NCBI RefSeq assembly: GCF_018614955.1
Contig: NZ_JAGGNV010000002.1
Span: forward strand, 1 to 64,000
DNA from: Variovorax paradoxus
GTDB lineage: Bacteria > Pseudomonadota > Gammaproteobacteria > Burkholderiales > Burkholderiaceae_C
DNA: 64,000 bases
Reading direction: 5' to 3'
Shown one piece after another: positions 31,683-40,612 of this stretch (position 1 is its first letter; every line of letters begins with the position of its first letter). The position numbers were made by a program, and so were the translations under genes. The notes beneath the pieces are model-generated. The model saw only the letters and a list, made by a program, of their open reading frames with translations, was not told where the DNA came from and made no database searches.

Positions 31683-32573
31683 TCAGGCCCAATACAGCCG
31701 CATCGGGTTGTCCACCAGCAGTTTGCGCTGAAGCTCAGCTGTCCGCGCGATGCGCGGAATCATGTCGACCAGCGTGCCGTCGTCGGGCATGTGCGTCTTG
31801 AGGTTGGGATGCGGCCAGTCGGTCCCCCACAGCACGCGGTCCGGGAACTCCTCGACCAGGCGCCGCGCGAAAGGAACGACGTCATCGTAGGTCGGCGGAC
31901 CGGAGACAGACAGGCGCTCCGGGCAGCTCACCTTCGACCAGACATTCGGATGCTCGCGCAACAGCCGCACGAAGCACTCGAACTGAGGCCCGTCGACCGG
32001 CTGGCCGACATCGGGCCGGCCCATGTGGTCGACCACCACGGTCGTCGGCAGGCGAGTGAAGAAATCCCACAGCTCGGGCAGATCCTGCGCCTCGAAATAC
32101 ACGACCACATGCCAGCCCAGCGGCGCGATGCGCTCGGCGATGTTCATCAGCACCTCGCGGGGCGTGAAGTCGGCGAGCCGCTTGAGGAAGTTGAAGCGCA
32201 CGCCGCGCACTCCGGCTTCGTGCAGAAGGCGAAGCTCGGCCTCGCTCACGCTCGGCGCGACCGACGCCACGCCGCGTGCGCGTCCGTTCGAATGCGCAAT
32301 GGCATCGAGCAGCGCGCGGTTGTCGTTGCCATGGCAGCTCGCCTGCACGATCACGTTGCGCTCGAAGCCCAGCAGATCGCGCAGTGCGAAGAGCTGGTCC
32401 TTCGAGGCATCGCAGGGCGTGTATTTGCGCTCCGGCGCGTACGGGAACACCGCGCCCGGGCCGAAAACGTGGCAGTGCGCGTCCACCGCACCGGGCGGCG
32501 GCGTGTAGTGCGGCTTCGACGGGGCGGGATGAAAGCACAGCCAGCCCTTGTCCATGGTGCTAGTCGTTTGCAT
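31683..32573 (-). CDS. ligI: 2-pyrone-4,6-dicarboxylate lactonase
   Basis: This 296-residue amidohydrolase-superfamily protein matches LigI, which opens the pyrone ring of 2-pyrone-4,6-dicarboxylate in the protocatechuate 4,5-cleavage pathway. Supporting blocks are 'SKPHYTPPPGAVDAHCHVFGP', 'LLGFERNVIVQASCHG', 'GVRGVRFNFLKRL', 'VVVDHMGRPDVGQ' and 'VLWGTDWPHPN', whose aspartate is the catalytic base. From memory these are nearly the same in Sphingobium LigI. The other lig genes (dioxygenase, dehydrogenase, hydratase, aldolase) are not in the window. The neighbouring porin, Bug receptor and LysR gene probably form its uptake and control set. Confidence 0.88.
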   Translation of the reverse strand: MQTTSTMDKGWLCFHPAPSKPHYTPPPGAVDAHCHVFGPGAVFPYAPERKYTPCDASKDQLFALRDLLGFERNVIVQASCHGNDNRALLDAIAHSNGRARGVASVAPSVSEAELRLLHEAGVRGVRFNFLKRLADFTPREVLMNIAERIAPLGWHVVVYFEAQDLPELWDFFTRLPTTVVVDHMGRPDVGQPVDGPQFECFVRLLREHPNVWSKVSCPERLSVSGPPTYDDVVPFARRLVEEFPDRVLWGTDWPHPNLKTHMPDDGTLVDMIPRIARTAELQRKLLVDNPMRLYWA

Positions 32574-32621
32574 AGCTGTGTATCTTGCGCAGATTTCGCG
32601 CGAAGAGCGAGGCTGAAAATG

Positions 32622-32636
32622 CGCTAGCAGCTAGCG
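32622..32636. promoter_or_regulatory. Perfect 15-bp dyad between ligI and the NTF2-like gene
   Basis: CGCTAGC-A-GCTAGCG is a perfect 7+1+7 dyad in the 127-bp spacer between divergent genes, 49 bp from the ligI start and 65 bp from the NTF2-like start. Its symmetry suits a dimeric repressor. The binding protein is unknown; the LysR protein at 30689 is one candidate, although LysR sites usually have a longer spacer. Confidence 0.5.
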
Positions 32637-32700
32637 AATTTCGGCATGGCTGTATCTTCGCGGTCTCCTGCCGAACCCGTCACCGCAAAGGAAAAAGCAC

Positions 32701-33081
32701 ATGCCCACAGTCCAGACACTCGAACGCTTCATCGCCCGCGTCGAAGAGAACGCGCATGCCGAAGCCGTCGAGGAGTTCTACACCGCGAATGCCTCGCTGC
32801 AGGAGAATCAGGAGGCGCCGCGCGTCGGCCGCGATGCGGCCATTGCGCGCGAACGCACCATGCTGGCCAGGGCTACGTCGATCTCCTCGACCTGCGTGCG
32901 CCCGGTGTTCGTGAACGGCGACAAGGTCGTCATCCGCTGGATCTTCCACTTCGAGTGGAAGGACGGCACGGCCACCCACATGGAGGAGCTCGCCTACCAG
33001 CGCTGGGAGGGCGAACGCATCGCCGAGGAGACCTTCTTCTACGACCCGGCGCAGCGCGCGCCCATCAAGTCGAGGCCGTAG
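32701..33081 (+). CDS. SnoaL/NTF2-like protein
   Basis: This 126-residue protein fits the NTF2/SnoaL-like cone fold: a helical start ('LERFIARVEENAHAEAVEEFY'), then strands such as 'VRPVFVNGDKVVIRWIFHFEWKDG' and 'HMEELAYQRWEGERIAEETFFYDP'. Such proteins are isomerases, hydrolases or ligand binders. It is alone on the plus strand, divergent from ligI. No catalytic role can be assigned. Confidence 0.75.
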   Translation: MPTVQTLERFIARVEENAHAEAVEEFYTANASLQENQEAPRVGRDAAIARERTMLARATSISSTCVRPVFVNGDKVVIRWIFHFEWKDGTATHMEELAYQRWEGERIAEETFFYDPAQRAPIKSRP

Positions 33082-33180
33082 AACGCCGGATTCCTGCGCG
33101 CGCGTAGGAAGCTGCCGACAGACACGCGGCAGTCACTATGGAAAGTGGGCGGCTTCGGTCAATCTTTGATGGAGTTCCCC

Positions 33181-33474
33181 ATGCCCGTGGTCTGCGACGT
33201 CTGCAGAACCCCCAACCCCGACAGCGCGATGTTCTGCGAGAGCTGCGCCAGCGCGCTGCGCCGCCTGGCGCCCGCCGGCTTCTCCGCGTTCGAATTGAGC
33301 AAGGGGCCGCGCCTGAACGGCTGGCCGATATCGAACAGGGCACCGCTGGCTCCTGCTGCCGCGCCGCCGGGCAAGACCAAGGGGTTCCGGACGCGCCTCG
33401 GGCTGCTGGTGCTGGCGATAGGCACTGCATCGCTGGCGGGCTTCCTGGTCCTCCAGCGCGTTCATATCACGTAG
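33181..33474 (+). CDS. Short zinc-ribbon membrane protein
   Basis: This 97-residue protein has a zinc ribbon with the same cysteine spacing as the protein at 27736 (Cys5, Cys8, Cys19, Cys22; both start M-x-VVC), a linker and one membrane span at about 72-91, with almost no residues beyond. It looks like the N-terminal half of that paralogue. The start at 33181 is fixed by the conserved GGAGTTCCCC-ATG leader; an ATG at 33169 would add four residues. Its 3' end overlaps the prpD stop by 13 bp, tail to tail. Function unknown. Confidence 0.72.
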   Translation: MPVVCDVCRTPNPDSAMFCESCASALRRLAPAGFSAFELSKGPRLNGWPISNRAPLAPAAAPPGKTKGFRTRLGLLVLAIGTASLAGFLVLQRVHIT

Positions 33475-34913
33475 AGATCGACATACTCGTGCACCGGCAG
33501 CGCTTCGAGCGCCTGCTGGTCCAGCGACACGGCGAGGATCGCGTCCTGCTGCTTCTTCGGGAAGCGCCGCGCGAGGTTGGTGCGGAACTTGGCTTCCAGC
33601 AACGGGATGCCGTCCGCGCGGCGGCGCTTGTGGCCGATGGGGTACTCGACCGCCACTTCGTCCAGCGTCTTGCCGTCCTTGAACGCGATCGTGAGCGCAT
33701 TCTCGATGCTGCGCTTCTCGGGGTCGTGGTAGTCGCGCGTGAACTGTGGGTCCTCCACGCAGGCGATCCGGTCGCGCAGCGCGTCGATGCGCGGATCGGC
33801 TGCCACCGCGTCTTCGTAGTCCCCGGCCGTGAGCCGGCCGAAGATCAGCGGCACCGCCACCATGTACTGGATGCAATGGTCGCGGTCGGCCGGGTTGTTC
33901 AAGGGCCCCTTCTTGTCGATGATGCGGATGCAGGCCTCGTGAGTTCGGATGGTCAAGCGCTCGATCTCCTCCACCGTCCTGCCGGCCTTCTTCAATTGCG
34001 CATGCAGCGTCATCGCCGCCTCCACCGCCGTCTGGCTGTGGAACTCGGCCGGAAAGCTGATCTTGAACAGCACATGCTCCATCACGTAGGAGCCATAGGG
34101 CCGCTGGAACCTGAAGGGCTGCCCCTTGAACAGCACGTCGTAGAAGCCCCAGCCCTTGGCCGTGAGCACGCTCGGATAGCCCATCTCGCCGGTCTTCGCA
34201 ATCAGCGCCAGGCGCACCGCGCGGCTGGTGGCATCGCCCGCGGCCCAGCTCTTGCGGCTGCCGGTGTTGGGCGCATGGCGGTAGGTGCGCAGCGACTGGC
34301 CGTCGACCCAGGCCAGCGACACCGCATTGACGATCTCCTCGCGCGAAAGGCCCAGCATCTGCGCCACCACCGCGGTCGAGGCCACCTTGACCAGCACCAC
34401 GTGGTCGAGCCCGACCTGGTTGAAGCTGTTCTCCAGCGCGATGCAGCCCTGGATCTCGTGCGCCTTGATCATGGCGGTGAGCACGTCCTTCATCGTCAAG
34501 GGATTCTTGCCGGCGGCCACCGCGTTGCGGCCGAGCCAGTCGGCCGTGGCGAGGATGCCGCCGAGGTTGTCGCTCGGATGGCCCCACTCGGCCGCGAGCC
34601 AGGTGTCGTTGAAGTCGAGCCAGCGGATCATCGCGCCGATGTTGAAGGCCGCCTGCACCGGATCGAGCTGGTGCCGGGTGCCCGGCACCCGGGCGCCGTG
34701 CGGCACCGCCGTGCCGGGAACGATGGGGCCGAGCAGCTTGGTGCAGGCCGGGTACTCGAGCGCCTCGAGGCCGCAGCCCAGCGTGTCGATCAGGCAGTGC
34801 CGCGCGGTCTCGTAGGCCAGCGGGCTGGCGATCTGGTAGTCGAGCACATAGTCGACGATGTCGACGAGCACGCGGTCAGGTTCGGGGCGGAGGGTGTTGA
34901 TGGCTGCGGACAT
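33462..34913 (-). CDS. prpD: 2-methylcitrate dehydratase
   Basis: This 483-residue protein of the MmgE/PrpD family dehydrates 2-methylcitrate to 2-methyl-cis-aconitate in propionate breakdown. It has the usual PrpD length and the blocks '[21 protein letters not shown]', '[19 protein letters not shown]' and '[35 protein letters not shown]'. The ATG at 34913 is used; a longer frame that continues upstream lies within prpC. It is 11 bp downstream of prpC on the same strand. prpB, acnD and prpF are not in the window. Confidence 0.93.
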   Translation of the reverse strand: MSAAINTLRPEPDRVLVDIVDYVLDYQIASPLAYETARHCLIDTLGCGLEALEYPACTKLLGPIVPGTAVPHGARVPGTRHQLDPVQAAFNIGAMIRWLDFNDTWLAAEWGHPSDNLGGILATADWLGRNAVAAGKNPLTMKDVLTAMIKAHEIQGCIALENSFNQVGLDHVVLVKVASTAVVAQMLGLSREEIVNAVSLAWVDGQSLRTYRHAPNTGSRKSWAAGDATSRAVRLALIAKTGEMGYPSVLTAKGWGFYDVLFKGQPFRFQRPYGSYVMEHVLFKISFPAEFHSQTAVEAAMTLHAQLKKAGRTVEEIERLTIRTHEACIRIIDKKGPLNNPADRDHCIQYMVAVPLIFGRLTAGDYEDAVAADPRIDALRDRIACVEDPQFTRDYHDPEKRSIENALTIAFKDGKTLDEVAVEYPIGHKRRRADGIPLLEAKFRTNLARRFPKKQQDAILAVSLDQQALEALPVHEYVDLYVI

Positions 34914-34924
34914 GGCTTCTTTCT

Positions 34925-36082
34925 TCAAACGCGTTCCTGGATCGGCACGAAGCGCAGGTCTTCCGGGCCGGTGTAGTTCGCGCTCGGCCGGATGATCTTG
35001 TTGTCGATGCGCTGCTCGATGATGTGCGCCGCCCAGCCGCTGGTGCGTGCGATCACGAAGAGCGGCGTGAACATCGCGGTCGGCACGCCCATCATGTGGT
35101 AGCTCACGGCGCTGAACCAGTCGAGGTTGGGGAACATCTTCTTGGCGTCCCACATCACTGTTTCGAGCCGCTCGGCGATGTCGAACATCCTGGTCGAACC
35201 GGCCTCCTGCGACAGCTTCTTCGCCACCCGCTTGATGACCTCGTTGCGCGGGTCGGCCACGGTGTAGACCGGGTGGCCGAAGCCGATCACCACTTCCCTG
35301 GCCTCGACACGTCGGCGAATGTCGGCTTCGGCCTCGTCGGGCGAGTCGTAGCGCTTCTGGATCTCGAAAGCCGCTTCGTTGGCGCCGCCGTGCTTGGGCC
35401 CGCGCAGCGCGCCGATGGCACCTGTGATGGCCGAGTACACGTCCGAGCCGGTGCCCGCCACCACGCGCGCGGTGAAGGTCGAGGCATTGAACTCGTGCTC
35501 TGCATACAGGTTGAGCGAGGTGTGCATCGCGCGCTCCCAGCTCGGCGACGGCGCCTTGCCGTGCAGCAGGTGCAGGAAGTGCGCGCCGATCGAGTCGTCG
35601 TCGGTCTCGACCTCGACGCGCCGGCCCTGCGTCGACCAGTGGAACCAGTAGAGCAGCACCGAGCCGAGCGAGGCCAGCAGGCGGTCGGCGATGTCGCGCG
35701 CGCCGGAGGTGGCGTGCTCGTCCTTCTCGGGCAGCACGCAGCCGAGCGCCGAGACGCCGGTGCGCATCACGTCCATCGGATGCGCGCTCGCGGGCAGGTG
35801 CTCCAGCGCCTCCTTCACGCTCGCCGGCAGGCCGCGCAAGGCCTTGAGCCTGGCCTTGTAGGCGCGCAGCTCGGCCGCGGTGGGCAGCTTGCCGTGCACC
35901 AGCAGGTGCGCGATCTCCTCGAATTCGCAGACCTCGGCGATGTCGAGGATGTCGTAGCCGCGGTAGTGCAGATCGTTGCCGGTACGGCCCACGGTGCACA
36001 GCGCCGTGTTGCCGGCGGTCACGCCGGAGAGGGCCACGGATTTCTTCGGCTTGAAGCCGGTGGAGACGGGTGCTTGCATCAT
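34925..36082 (-). CDS. prpC: 2-methylcitrate synthase
   Basis: This 385-residue citrate-synthase-family protein condenses propionyl-CoA with oxaloacetate. Landmarks are '[15 protein letters not shown]', '[41 protein letters not shown]' in two blocks, and '[19 protein letters not shown]' with the catalytic histidine. Pairing with prpD argues for methylcitrate and not citrate synthesis. Two adjacent ATGs (36082 and 36079) follow GAAGG, and either may be used. TTGCGAA-type operators begin 2 bp upstream, so the regulator of the divergent gene should act directly here. Confidence 0.93.
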   Translation of the reverse strand: MMQAPVSTGFKPKKSVALSGVTAGNTALCTVGRTGNDLHYRGYDILDIAEVCEFEEIAHLLVHGKLPTAAELRAYKARLKALRGLPASVKEALEHLPASAHPMDVMRTGVSALGCVLPEKDEHATSGARDIADRLLASLGSVLLYWFHWSTQGRRVEVETDDDSIGAHFLHLLHGKAPSPSWERAMHTSLNLYAEHEFNASTFTARVVAGTGSDVYSAITGAIGALRGPKHGGANEAAFEIQKRYDSPDEAEADIRRRVEAREVVIGFGHPVYTVADPRNEVIKRVAKKLSQEAGSTRMFDIAERLETVMWDAKKMFPNLDWFSAVSYHMMGVPTAMFTPLFVIARTSGWAAHIIEQRIDNKIIRPSANYTGPEDLRFVPIQERV

Positions 36083-36084
36083 CC

Positions 36085-36175
36085 TTCGCAATCTACGCAA
36101 ACTTCGCCACATAATGAAGCACTGAAACAGCGAATGATTGCGAATGAAGCAGCCTCAAGTTGCGAAGTTTGCGAA
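36085..36175. promoter_or_regulatory. Repeated TTGCGAA/TTTGCG operators between prpC and the ScfR gene
   Basis: Four related sites occur in about 90 bp: TTCGCAAT (36085-36092), CGCAAACTTCGC (36096-36107), ATTGCGAAT (36137-36145) and GCGAAGTTTGCG (36162-36173). The second and fourth are exact reverse complements of each other. RamB and mycobacterial PrpR, members of the same regulator family as the gene at 36186, bind A/T-flanked TTTGC-type motifs, so these are very likely its operators and explain coregulation with prpC-prpD. One site touches the prpC ribosome site. Confidence 0.75.
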
Positions 36176-36185
36176 TCCACAAGCA

Positions 36186-37643
36186 ATGAAGAAGACCTTC
36201 ATGGGCGTGCGGCTGCGCCGCCTGCGCGAGGAGCGCAACCTGAGCCAGGTGGCGCTGGCGCAGCAGTTGGGCCTCTCGCCCAGCTACCTGAACCAGATCG
36301 AGCAGAACCAGCGGCCCCTCACGGTGGCGGTGCTGCTGCGCATCAGCGCCACGCTGGGCGTGGATGTGCAGGGCTTCTCGGACGACGAGGAGGCGCGGCT
36401 CATTGCGGGCATGCGCGAGGCGCTGGCCGACAACCCCGGTGGCGAGGCCGTATCGCTGGCCGAGCTGCGCGAACTCGCTACGCAGATGCCGGCGGTCGGC
36501 CGCAGCCTGGTCGCGCTGCATCGCCGCCAGCGCGAAGCGCTGGAGCGCATCGAGGCGATCGCGGGCGTTCTGGGCGACGGCCGCGACGAACTCGCGCAGT
36601 GGCGGCCCATGCCTTTCGAGGAGGTGCGCGACTTCTTCTTCGCGCACCAGAACCACATCGCACCGCTCGACGATGCGGCCGAGGCGCTGGCCGCAGCGTG
36701 GCGGCTGCGCGAAGGCAATCCCGGCGACCGCCTGGCCCGGCGCCTGCTGGAGCAGCACGGCGTGCGCGTGGTGCCGATGGAAAGCTTCGGGCCCGAAGAC
36801 CAGCGCCGCTACGACCCCGCGACGCGCGTGCTGCGGCTCTCACCCGATCTCGAGCCGGGGCAGTACGCCTTCCAGATGGCCACGCAGCTTGCCTTTCTGG
36901 AGATGGACGCGGTGCTGCAGGAACTGGTGCAGGCCGCGGCCTTCACCGGCGACACCGCGCGTGCGCTGGCGCGCATCGGCCTGGCCAACTACTTCGCAGG
37001 CGCCCTGCTGCTGCCCTACGGCGCCTTCCTGGCGGAGGCCGAGGCGCTGCGCTACGACATCGACTTGCTTGCGCGTCGCTTCGGTGTCGGCTTCGAAACC
37101 ATCTGCCACCGGCTCAGCACGCTGCAGCGGCCCGATGCGCGCGGCGTGCCCTTTTTCTTCGTGCGCGTCGACCGGGCCGGCAACATCTCCAAGCGCCAGT
37201 CGGCCACGCATTTCCACTTCTCGAAGACCGGCGGCACCTGCCCGCTATGGAACGTGTACGAAGCCTTCGCGCAGCCTGGCCGCATCCTGCCGCAGCTCGC
37301 GCGCATGCCCGACGGCCGCGCCTACCTCTGGATCGCGCGCACGGTCTCGCACGGGCACGGCGGCTGGGGCGCGCCGACTAAGACCTTCTCGATCGGCCTG
37401 GGCTGCGACATCAGCCACGCGCCGCGGCTGGTGTATTCCAAGGGCCTGGACCTGCGCGACCCCGAGGTGCCGACGCCCATCGGCATGGGCTGCAAGGTCT
37501 GCGAACGCGCCGCCTGCCCGCAGCGCGCCTTCCCCTTCCTCGGGCGGCCGCTCGACGTGGACGAGAACCAGAGCCGGTTCGCGCCGTATGCGGTGGCGCA
37601 GATGCGGCCCACCGGGTCAGTCATGAAGGGGTCGAAGCGATGA
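36186..37643 (+). CDS. Short-chain fatty acyl regulator (ScfR; RamB/PrpR family)
   Basis: This 485-residue protein has an XRE-type HTH at residues 8-60 ('LRRLREERNLSQVALAQQLG', 'SYLNQIEQNQRPLT'), an IrrE-like middle part and a DUF2083-type end with 'GMGCKVCERAACPQRAFP'. Those cysteines match the Fe-S-binding ones of mycobacterial PrpR. The ATG at 36186 is preferred: upstream starts (TTG 36138, ATG 36144) would translate the operator repeats. The family senses acyl-CoAs and controls acetate/propionate genes. Here it is divergent from prpC-prpD, its presumed target. Confidence 0.88.
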   Translation: MKKTFMGVRLRRLREERNLSQVALAQQLGLSPSYLNQIEQNQRPLTVAVLLRISATLGVDVQGFSDDEEARLIAGMREALADNPGGEAVSLAELRELATQMPAVGRSLVALHRRQREALERIEAIAGVLGDGRDELAQWRPMPFEEVRDFFFAHQNHIAPLDDAAEALAAAWRLREGNPGDRLARRLLEQHGVRVVPMESFGPEDQRRYDPATRVLRLSPDLEPGQYAFQMATQLAFLEMDAVLQELVQAAAFTGDTARALARIGLANYFAGALLLPYGAFLAEAEALRYDIDLLARRFGVGFETICHRLSTLQRPDARGVPFFFVRVDRAGNISKRQSATHFHFSKTGGTCPLWNVYEAFAQPGRILPQLARMPDGRAYLWIARTVSHGHGGWGAPTKTFSIGLGCDISHAPRLVYSKGLDLRDPEVPTPIGMGCKVCERAACPQRAFPFLGRPLDVDENQSRFAPYAVAQMRPTGSVMKGSKR

Positions 37644-37755
37644 CACTTGAGCATGTGCCGCGCGCTGCAAAGGCGCCCGCGGGTCCGGGGCGGAGCGCCA
37701 CTGTGGCGGTCAGCGCTGCGCGCCGACTTCCCTGCGATGCTCGCGCAGCCGGCCT

Positions 37756-38116
37756 GCCGCAGAACTCGCTGCGTTCACTTCGTTCACTCCGCTCAAACAG
37801 CTGCGGCAAGTCAGATCACGAAGCACGCCTGTCCTTCGGCAGGCGTGCGGCCGGCTGCGCTGCGCTTCTCGGCGCCACAGAGGCACACCGCCCTGGGCCC
37901 GCGGGCGCCTTTGCGGGTAGCGTTGTGCCGATATCCGGCTTCCCCAAGCCCCCCCAGCGCGTCACCCGCCGAAGGCGGTCTGCGGCACGGGCGATTTCTG
38001 GGGCGGCGAGGAGCGCAGCCTGGGGGCGGGCGCGTGCGAAGACACGCGCTTCGTGATCTGACTCGCCGCAGCTGTTTGAGCGCAGCGCCCGCAGGGCGCG
38101 TAGCGAGTTCTGCGGC
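37756..38116. repeat. 361-bp inverted-repeat element in a 579-bp gene-free spacer
   Basis: Bases 37644-38222 hold no gene. Arms of 69 bp (37756-37824 and 38048-38116) match as inverted repeats in two blocks. GCCGCAGAACTCGCT pairs perfectly with 38102-38116. A 35-bp block (37790-37824, starting CGCTCAAACAGCTGCGGC) pairs with 38048-38082 with one mismatch. The 19 bp between the blocks differ. A perfect 9-bp hairpin GCACGCCTG/CAGGCGTGC (37823-37848) adjoins the left arm. The spacer separates two convergent genes. The text resembles repeats seen at gene tails of Comamonadaceae; its origin is unclear. Confidence 0.75.
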
Positions 38117-38222
38117 GCCGCCCCCAGGCGAGCACCGCAGCGAAGTCGGCGCAACGCGCCGACCGCCCCAGTATGAGCCCGGGCCGCAGATCGCCTTCGG
38201 CGGCGCCCGGCCCGTATCGCCA

Positions 38223-40541
38223 TCAAGCGCCGAGCGCGAGCTCCTGTCTAAGCACCTTCGCCGCCGCCACCATGTTCACCAGCGCCGCCTCGGTCTCCGG
38301 CCAGCCGCGGGTCTTCAGCCCGCAGTCGGGGTTGATCCACAGGTTGGCCGGCGGCACCACGGCGGCGGCCTTGCGCATCAGGCGCACCATCTCGTCGACG
38401 GCCGGCACGCGCGGCGAATGGATGTCGTAGACGCCGGGGCCGATCTCGTTCGGATACTTGAACTCGCCGAAACCGCGCAGCAGTTCCATGTCGGAGCGGC
38501 TGGTCTCGATGGTGATCACGTCGGCGTCCATCGCCGCGATCTCGGGCAGGATGTCGTTGAATTCCGAGTAGCACATGTGGGTGTGGATCTGCGTGCGATC
38601 GGCCACGCCCGAGGCGCTGATGCGAAAGGCGCGCGTCGCGCTTTCCAGATACGCCTTCCAGCCGGCGCGGCGCAGCGGCAGGCCTTCGCGGATCGCCGGC
38701 TCGTCGATCTGGATGATGCCGATGTCGGCGCGCTCCAGGTCGATCACCTCGTCGCGGATCGCCCAGGCGATCTGCTCGCTGGTCACGCTGCGCGGCTGGT
38801 CGTCGCGCACGAAAGACCATTGAAGAATGGTGACCGGCCCGGTCAGCATGCCCTTCATCGGTCGCGCCGTGAGGCTTTGCGCATAGGCGGTCCATTCCAC
38901 CGTCATCGGCGCCGGGCGCGCCACGTCGCCGTAGATGACGGGCGGCTTGACGCAGCGTGAACCGTAGGACTGCACCCAGCCGTTGGCGGTGAAGGCGAAG
39001 CCGTCGAGCTGCTCGCCGAAGTACTCGACCATGTCGTTGCGCTCGGCCTCGCCGTGCACCAGCACGTCGATGTCCAGTTCTTCCTGCTTGCGCACCGCGA
39101 GCGCGATCTCGACGTGCATCTTCTCGCGGTAGCTCGCGGCATCGAGCGCGCCGCGCTTGAAGGCAGCGCGCGCGGCGCGGATCTCGGCCGTTTGCGGGAA
39201 GGAACCGATGGTGGTGGTCGGCAGCGGCGGCAGCGCGAAGCGCACGCGCTGCACCGCCTGGCGCACGGCGAAGGGCGAAGCGCGACGATCATCGCCGGCC
39301 ACGCGGCGCGCGAGGCGCAGCGCCACATCTGCGCGGTGCACGCGCGCGCTGGCGCGGCGGGCGGCCACGGCGGCGCGCGCCGCAGCGAGTTCGTCATGCA
39401 CACGGGCTTCGTTGCCCTCGAGCACGGCGCGCAGCACCCGCAGCTCGTCCAGCTTCTCCGCCGCAAAGGCGAGCCAGCTCTTCAATTCGGCATCGAGCTT
39501 GTGCTCCGCCGCAAGGCTGAAAGGCACGTGCAGCAGCGAGCACGAAGGCGCGATCCACAGTTCGCCCTGGTGCTTGTCCGCGACAGGCCGCAGGCGTGCG
39601 AGCGCGGCGTCCGGATCGGTGCGCCAGATGTTGCGGCCGTCGACAATGCCGATCGACAGCACCTTGTGCGCCGGCAGCCAGTCGGCCACGCCGGTGAGTT
39701 CGTCGGGCGCGCGCACCGCATCGACGTGCAGGCCGGCCACCGGCAGCTGGCATGCCAGGCGCAGGTTGTCCGAGAGCGGCGAGAAATAGGTGGCCAGCAG
39801 CAGCTTCGGCGCGCGGCGCGCGAGCTGCCAGTAGCTGCGCTCGAAGGCATGGCGCCAGGCGTCGGGCAGGTCCAGTCCGAGGATCGGCTCGTCGATCTGC
39901 ACCCATTCGACGCCCTGCGCCTTGAGGCGTGCGAGCACCTGCTCGTAGACGGGCAAGAGCGATTCGAGCAGGCCGAAGCGATCGAAGCAGGGCTCCTTCT
40001 CCTTGCCGAGCCAGAGGAAGCTCAGCGGCCCGAGCAGCACGGCCTTGACCGCGTAGCCGGCCTTCTGCGCCTCGGCCACCTCGTCGAACAGGCGGACTGA
40101 TTGCAGGCTGAAGCGCGTCGCCGGCGAGAACTCGGGCACGAGGTAGTGGTAGTTGGTGTCGAACCACTTGGTCATTTCGAGCGCGAAGGTGCCGTGCTCG
40201 GCGTGCGCACAACCGTGATCGTGGACCTCCGCTGCGACGCCGCGCGCCATGGAGAAATAGCGCGATAGCTCGGGCTCGTCGCCCCGGAAGTCGAAGCGAG
40301 TGGGTTCGCAGCCCAGGAGCTGGATATGGTTGGCCACGTGGTCGTAGAAGGCGAAGTCGCCGACGGTCACGAAATCGAGCCCGGCGTCGCGCTGGGTCTG
40401 CCAGTGGCGCGCGCGCAGCTCGCGGCCGACGGCTTCGAGCGCATCGCGGTCGATCTCGCCGCGCCAGTGTTGTTCGAGGGCGAACTTGAGTTCGCGCTGT
40501 GCGCCCATGCGCGGAAAGCCGAGAGTATGGATACGGGTCAT
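38223..40541 (-). CDS. metE: Cobalamin-independent methionine synthase
   Basis: This 772-residue protein transfers a methyl group from methyltetrahydropteroyl-polyglutamate to homocysteine. It has the full MetE length with two related barrels. The zinc site is visible: His655 and Cys657 in '[10 protein letters not shown]', Glu679 in 'VITIETSRS' and Cys740 in '[12 protein letters not shown]'. The N-terminus '[26 protein letters not shown]' in two parts is typical. It is divergent from metR, with a consensus MetR box in the 70-bp spacer; no SAM or cobalamin riboswitch fits in that space. Confidence 0.96.
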   Translation of the reverse strand: MTRIHTLGFPRMGAQRELKFALEQHWRGEIDRDALEAVGRELRARHWQTQRDAGLDFVTVGDFAFYDHVANHIQLLGCEPTRFDFRGDEPELSRYFSMARGVAAEVHDHGCAHAEHGTFALEMTKWFDTNYHYLVPEFSPATRFSLQSVRLFDEVAEAQKAGYAVKAVLLGPLSFLWLGKEKEPCFDRFGLLESLLPVYEQVLARLKAQGVEWVQIDEPILGLDLPDAWRHAFERSYWQLARRAPKLLLATYFSPLSDNLRLACQLPVAGLHVDAVRAPDELTGVADWLPAHKVLSIGIVDGRNIWRTDPDAALARLRPVADKHQGELWIAPSCSLLHVPFSLAAEHKLDAELKSWLAFAAEKLDELRVLRAVLEGNEARVHDELAAARAAVAARRASARVHRADVALRLARRVAGDDRRASPFAVRQAVQRVRFALPPLPTTTIGSFPQTAEIRAARAAFKRGALDAASYREKMHVEIALAVRKQEELDIDVLVHGEAERNDMVEYFGEQLDGFAFTANGWVQSYGSRCVKPPVIYGDVARPAPMTVEWTAYAQSLTARPMKGMLTGPVTILQWSFVRDDQPRSVTSEQIAWAIRDEVIDLERADIGIIQIDEPAIREGLPLRRAGWKAYLESATRAFRISASGVADRTQIHTHMCYSEFNDILPEIAAMDADVITIETSRSDMELLRGFGEFKYPNEIGPGVYDIHSPRVPAVDEMVRLMRKAAAVVPPANLWINPDCGLKTRGWPETEAALVNMVAAAKVLRQELALGA

Positions 40542-40591
40542 CCACCGATGGTCGGCGTTCCTGGCCTATGATTCAAACGAAAGCTTTTGCC

Positions 40592-40612
40592 ATTCAACTT
40601 GAATTTCATTCA
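40592..40612. promoter_or_regulatory. MetR box between metE and metR
   Basis: TGAA-TTTCA-TTCA (40600-40612) is a perfect match to the MetR consensus TGAA-N5-TTCA. It overlaps an exact 13-bp dyad ATTCAACTTGAAT (40592-40604) and the first base of the metR start codon. This position suits autorepression of metR and activation of the divergent metE, the known scheme with homocysteine as effector. Confidence 0.85.

Noticed and set aside
33462..35999. prpD fused to an 845-codon frame
   Set aside because: The upstream 360 codons are an out-of-frame reading of prpC. PrpD has its normal length from 34913.
40542..40611. SAM or cobalamin riboswitch before metE
   Set aside because: Only 70 bp separate metE and metR, and the space holds the MetR box. 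Neither riboswitch would fit, and MetE-MetR control explains the arrangement.
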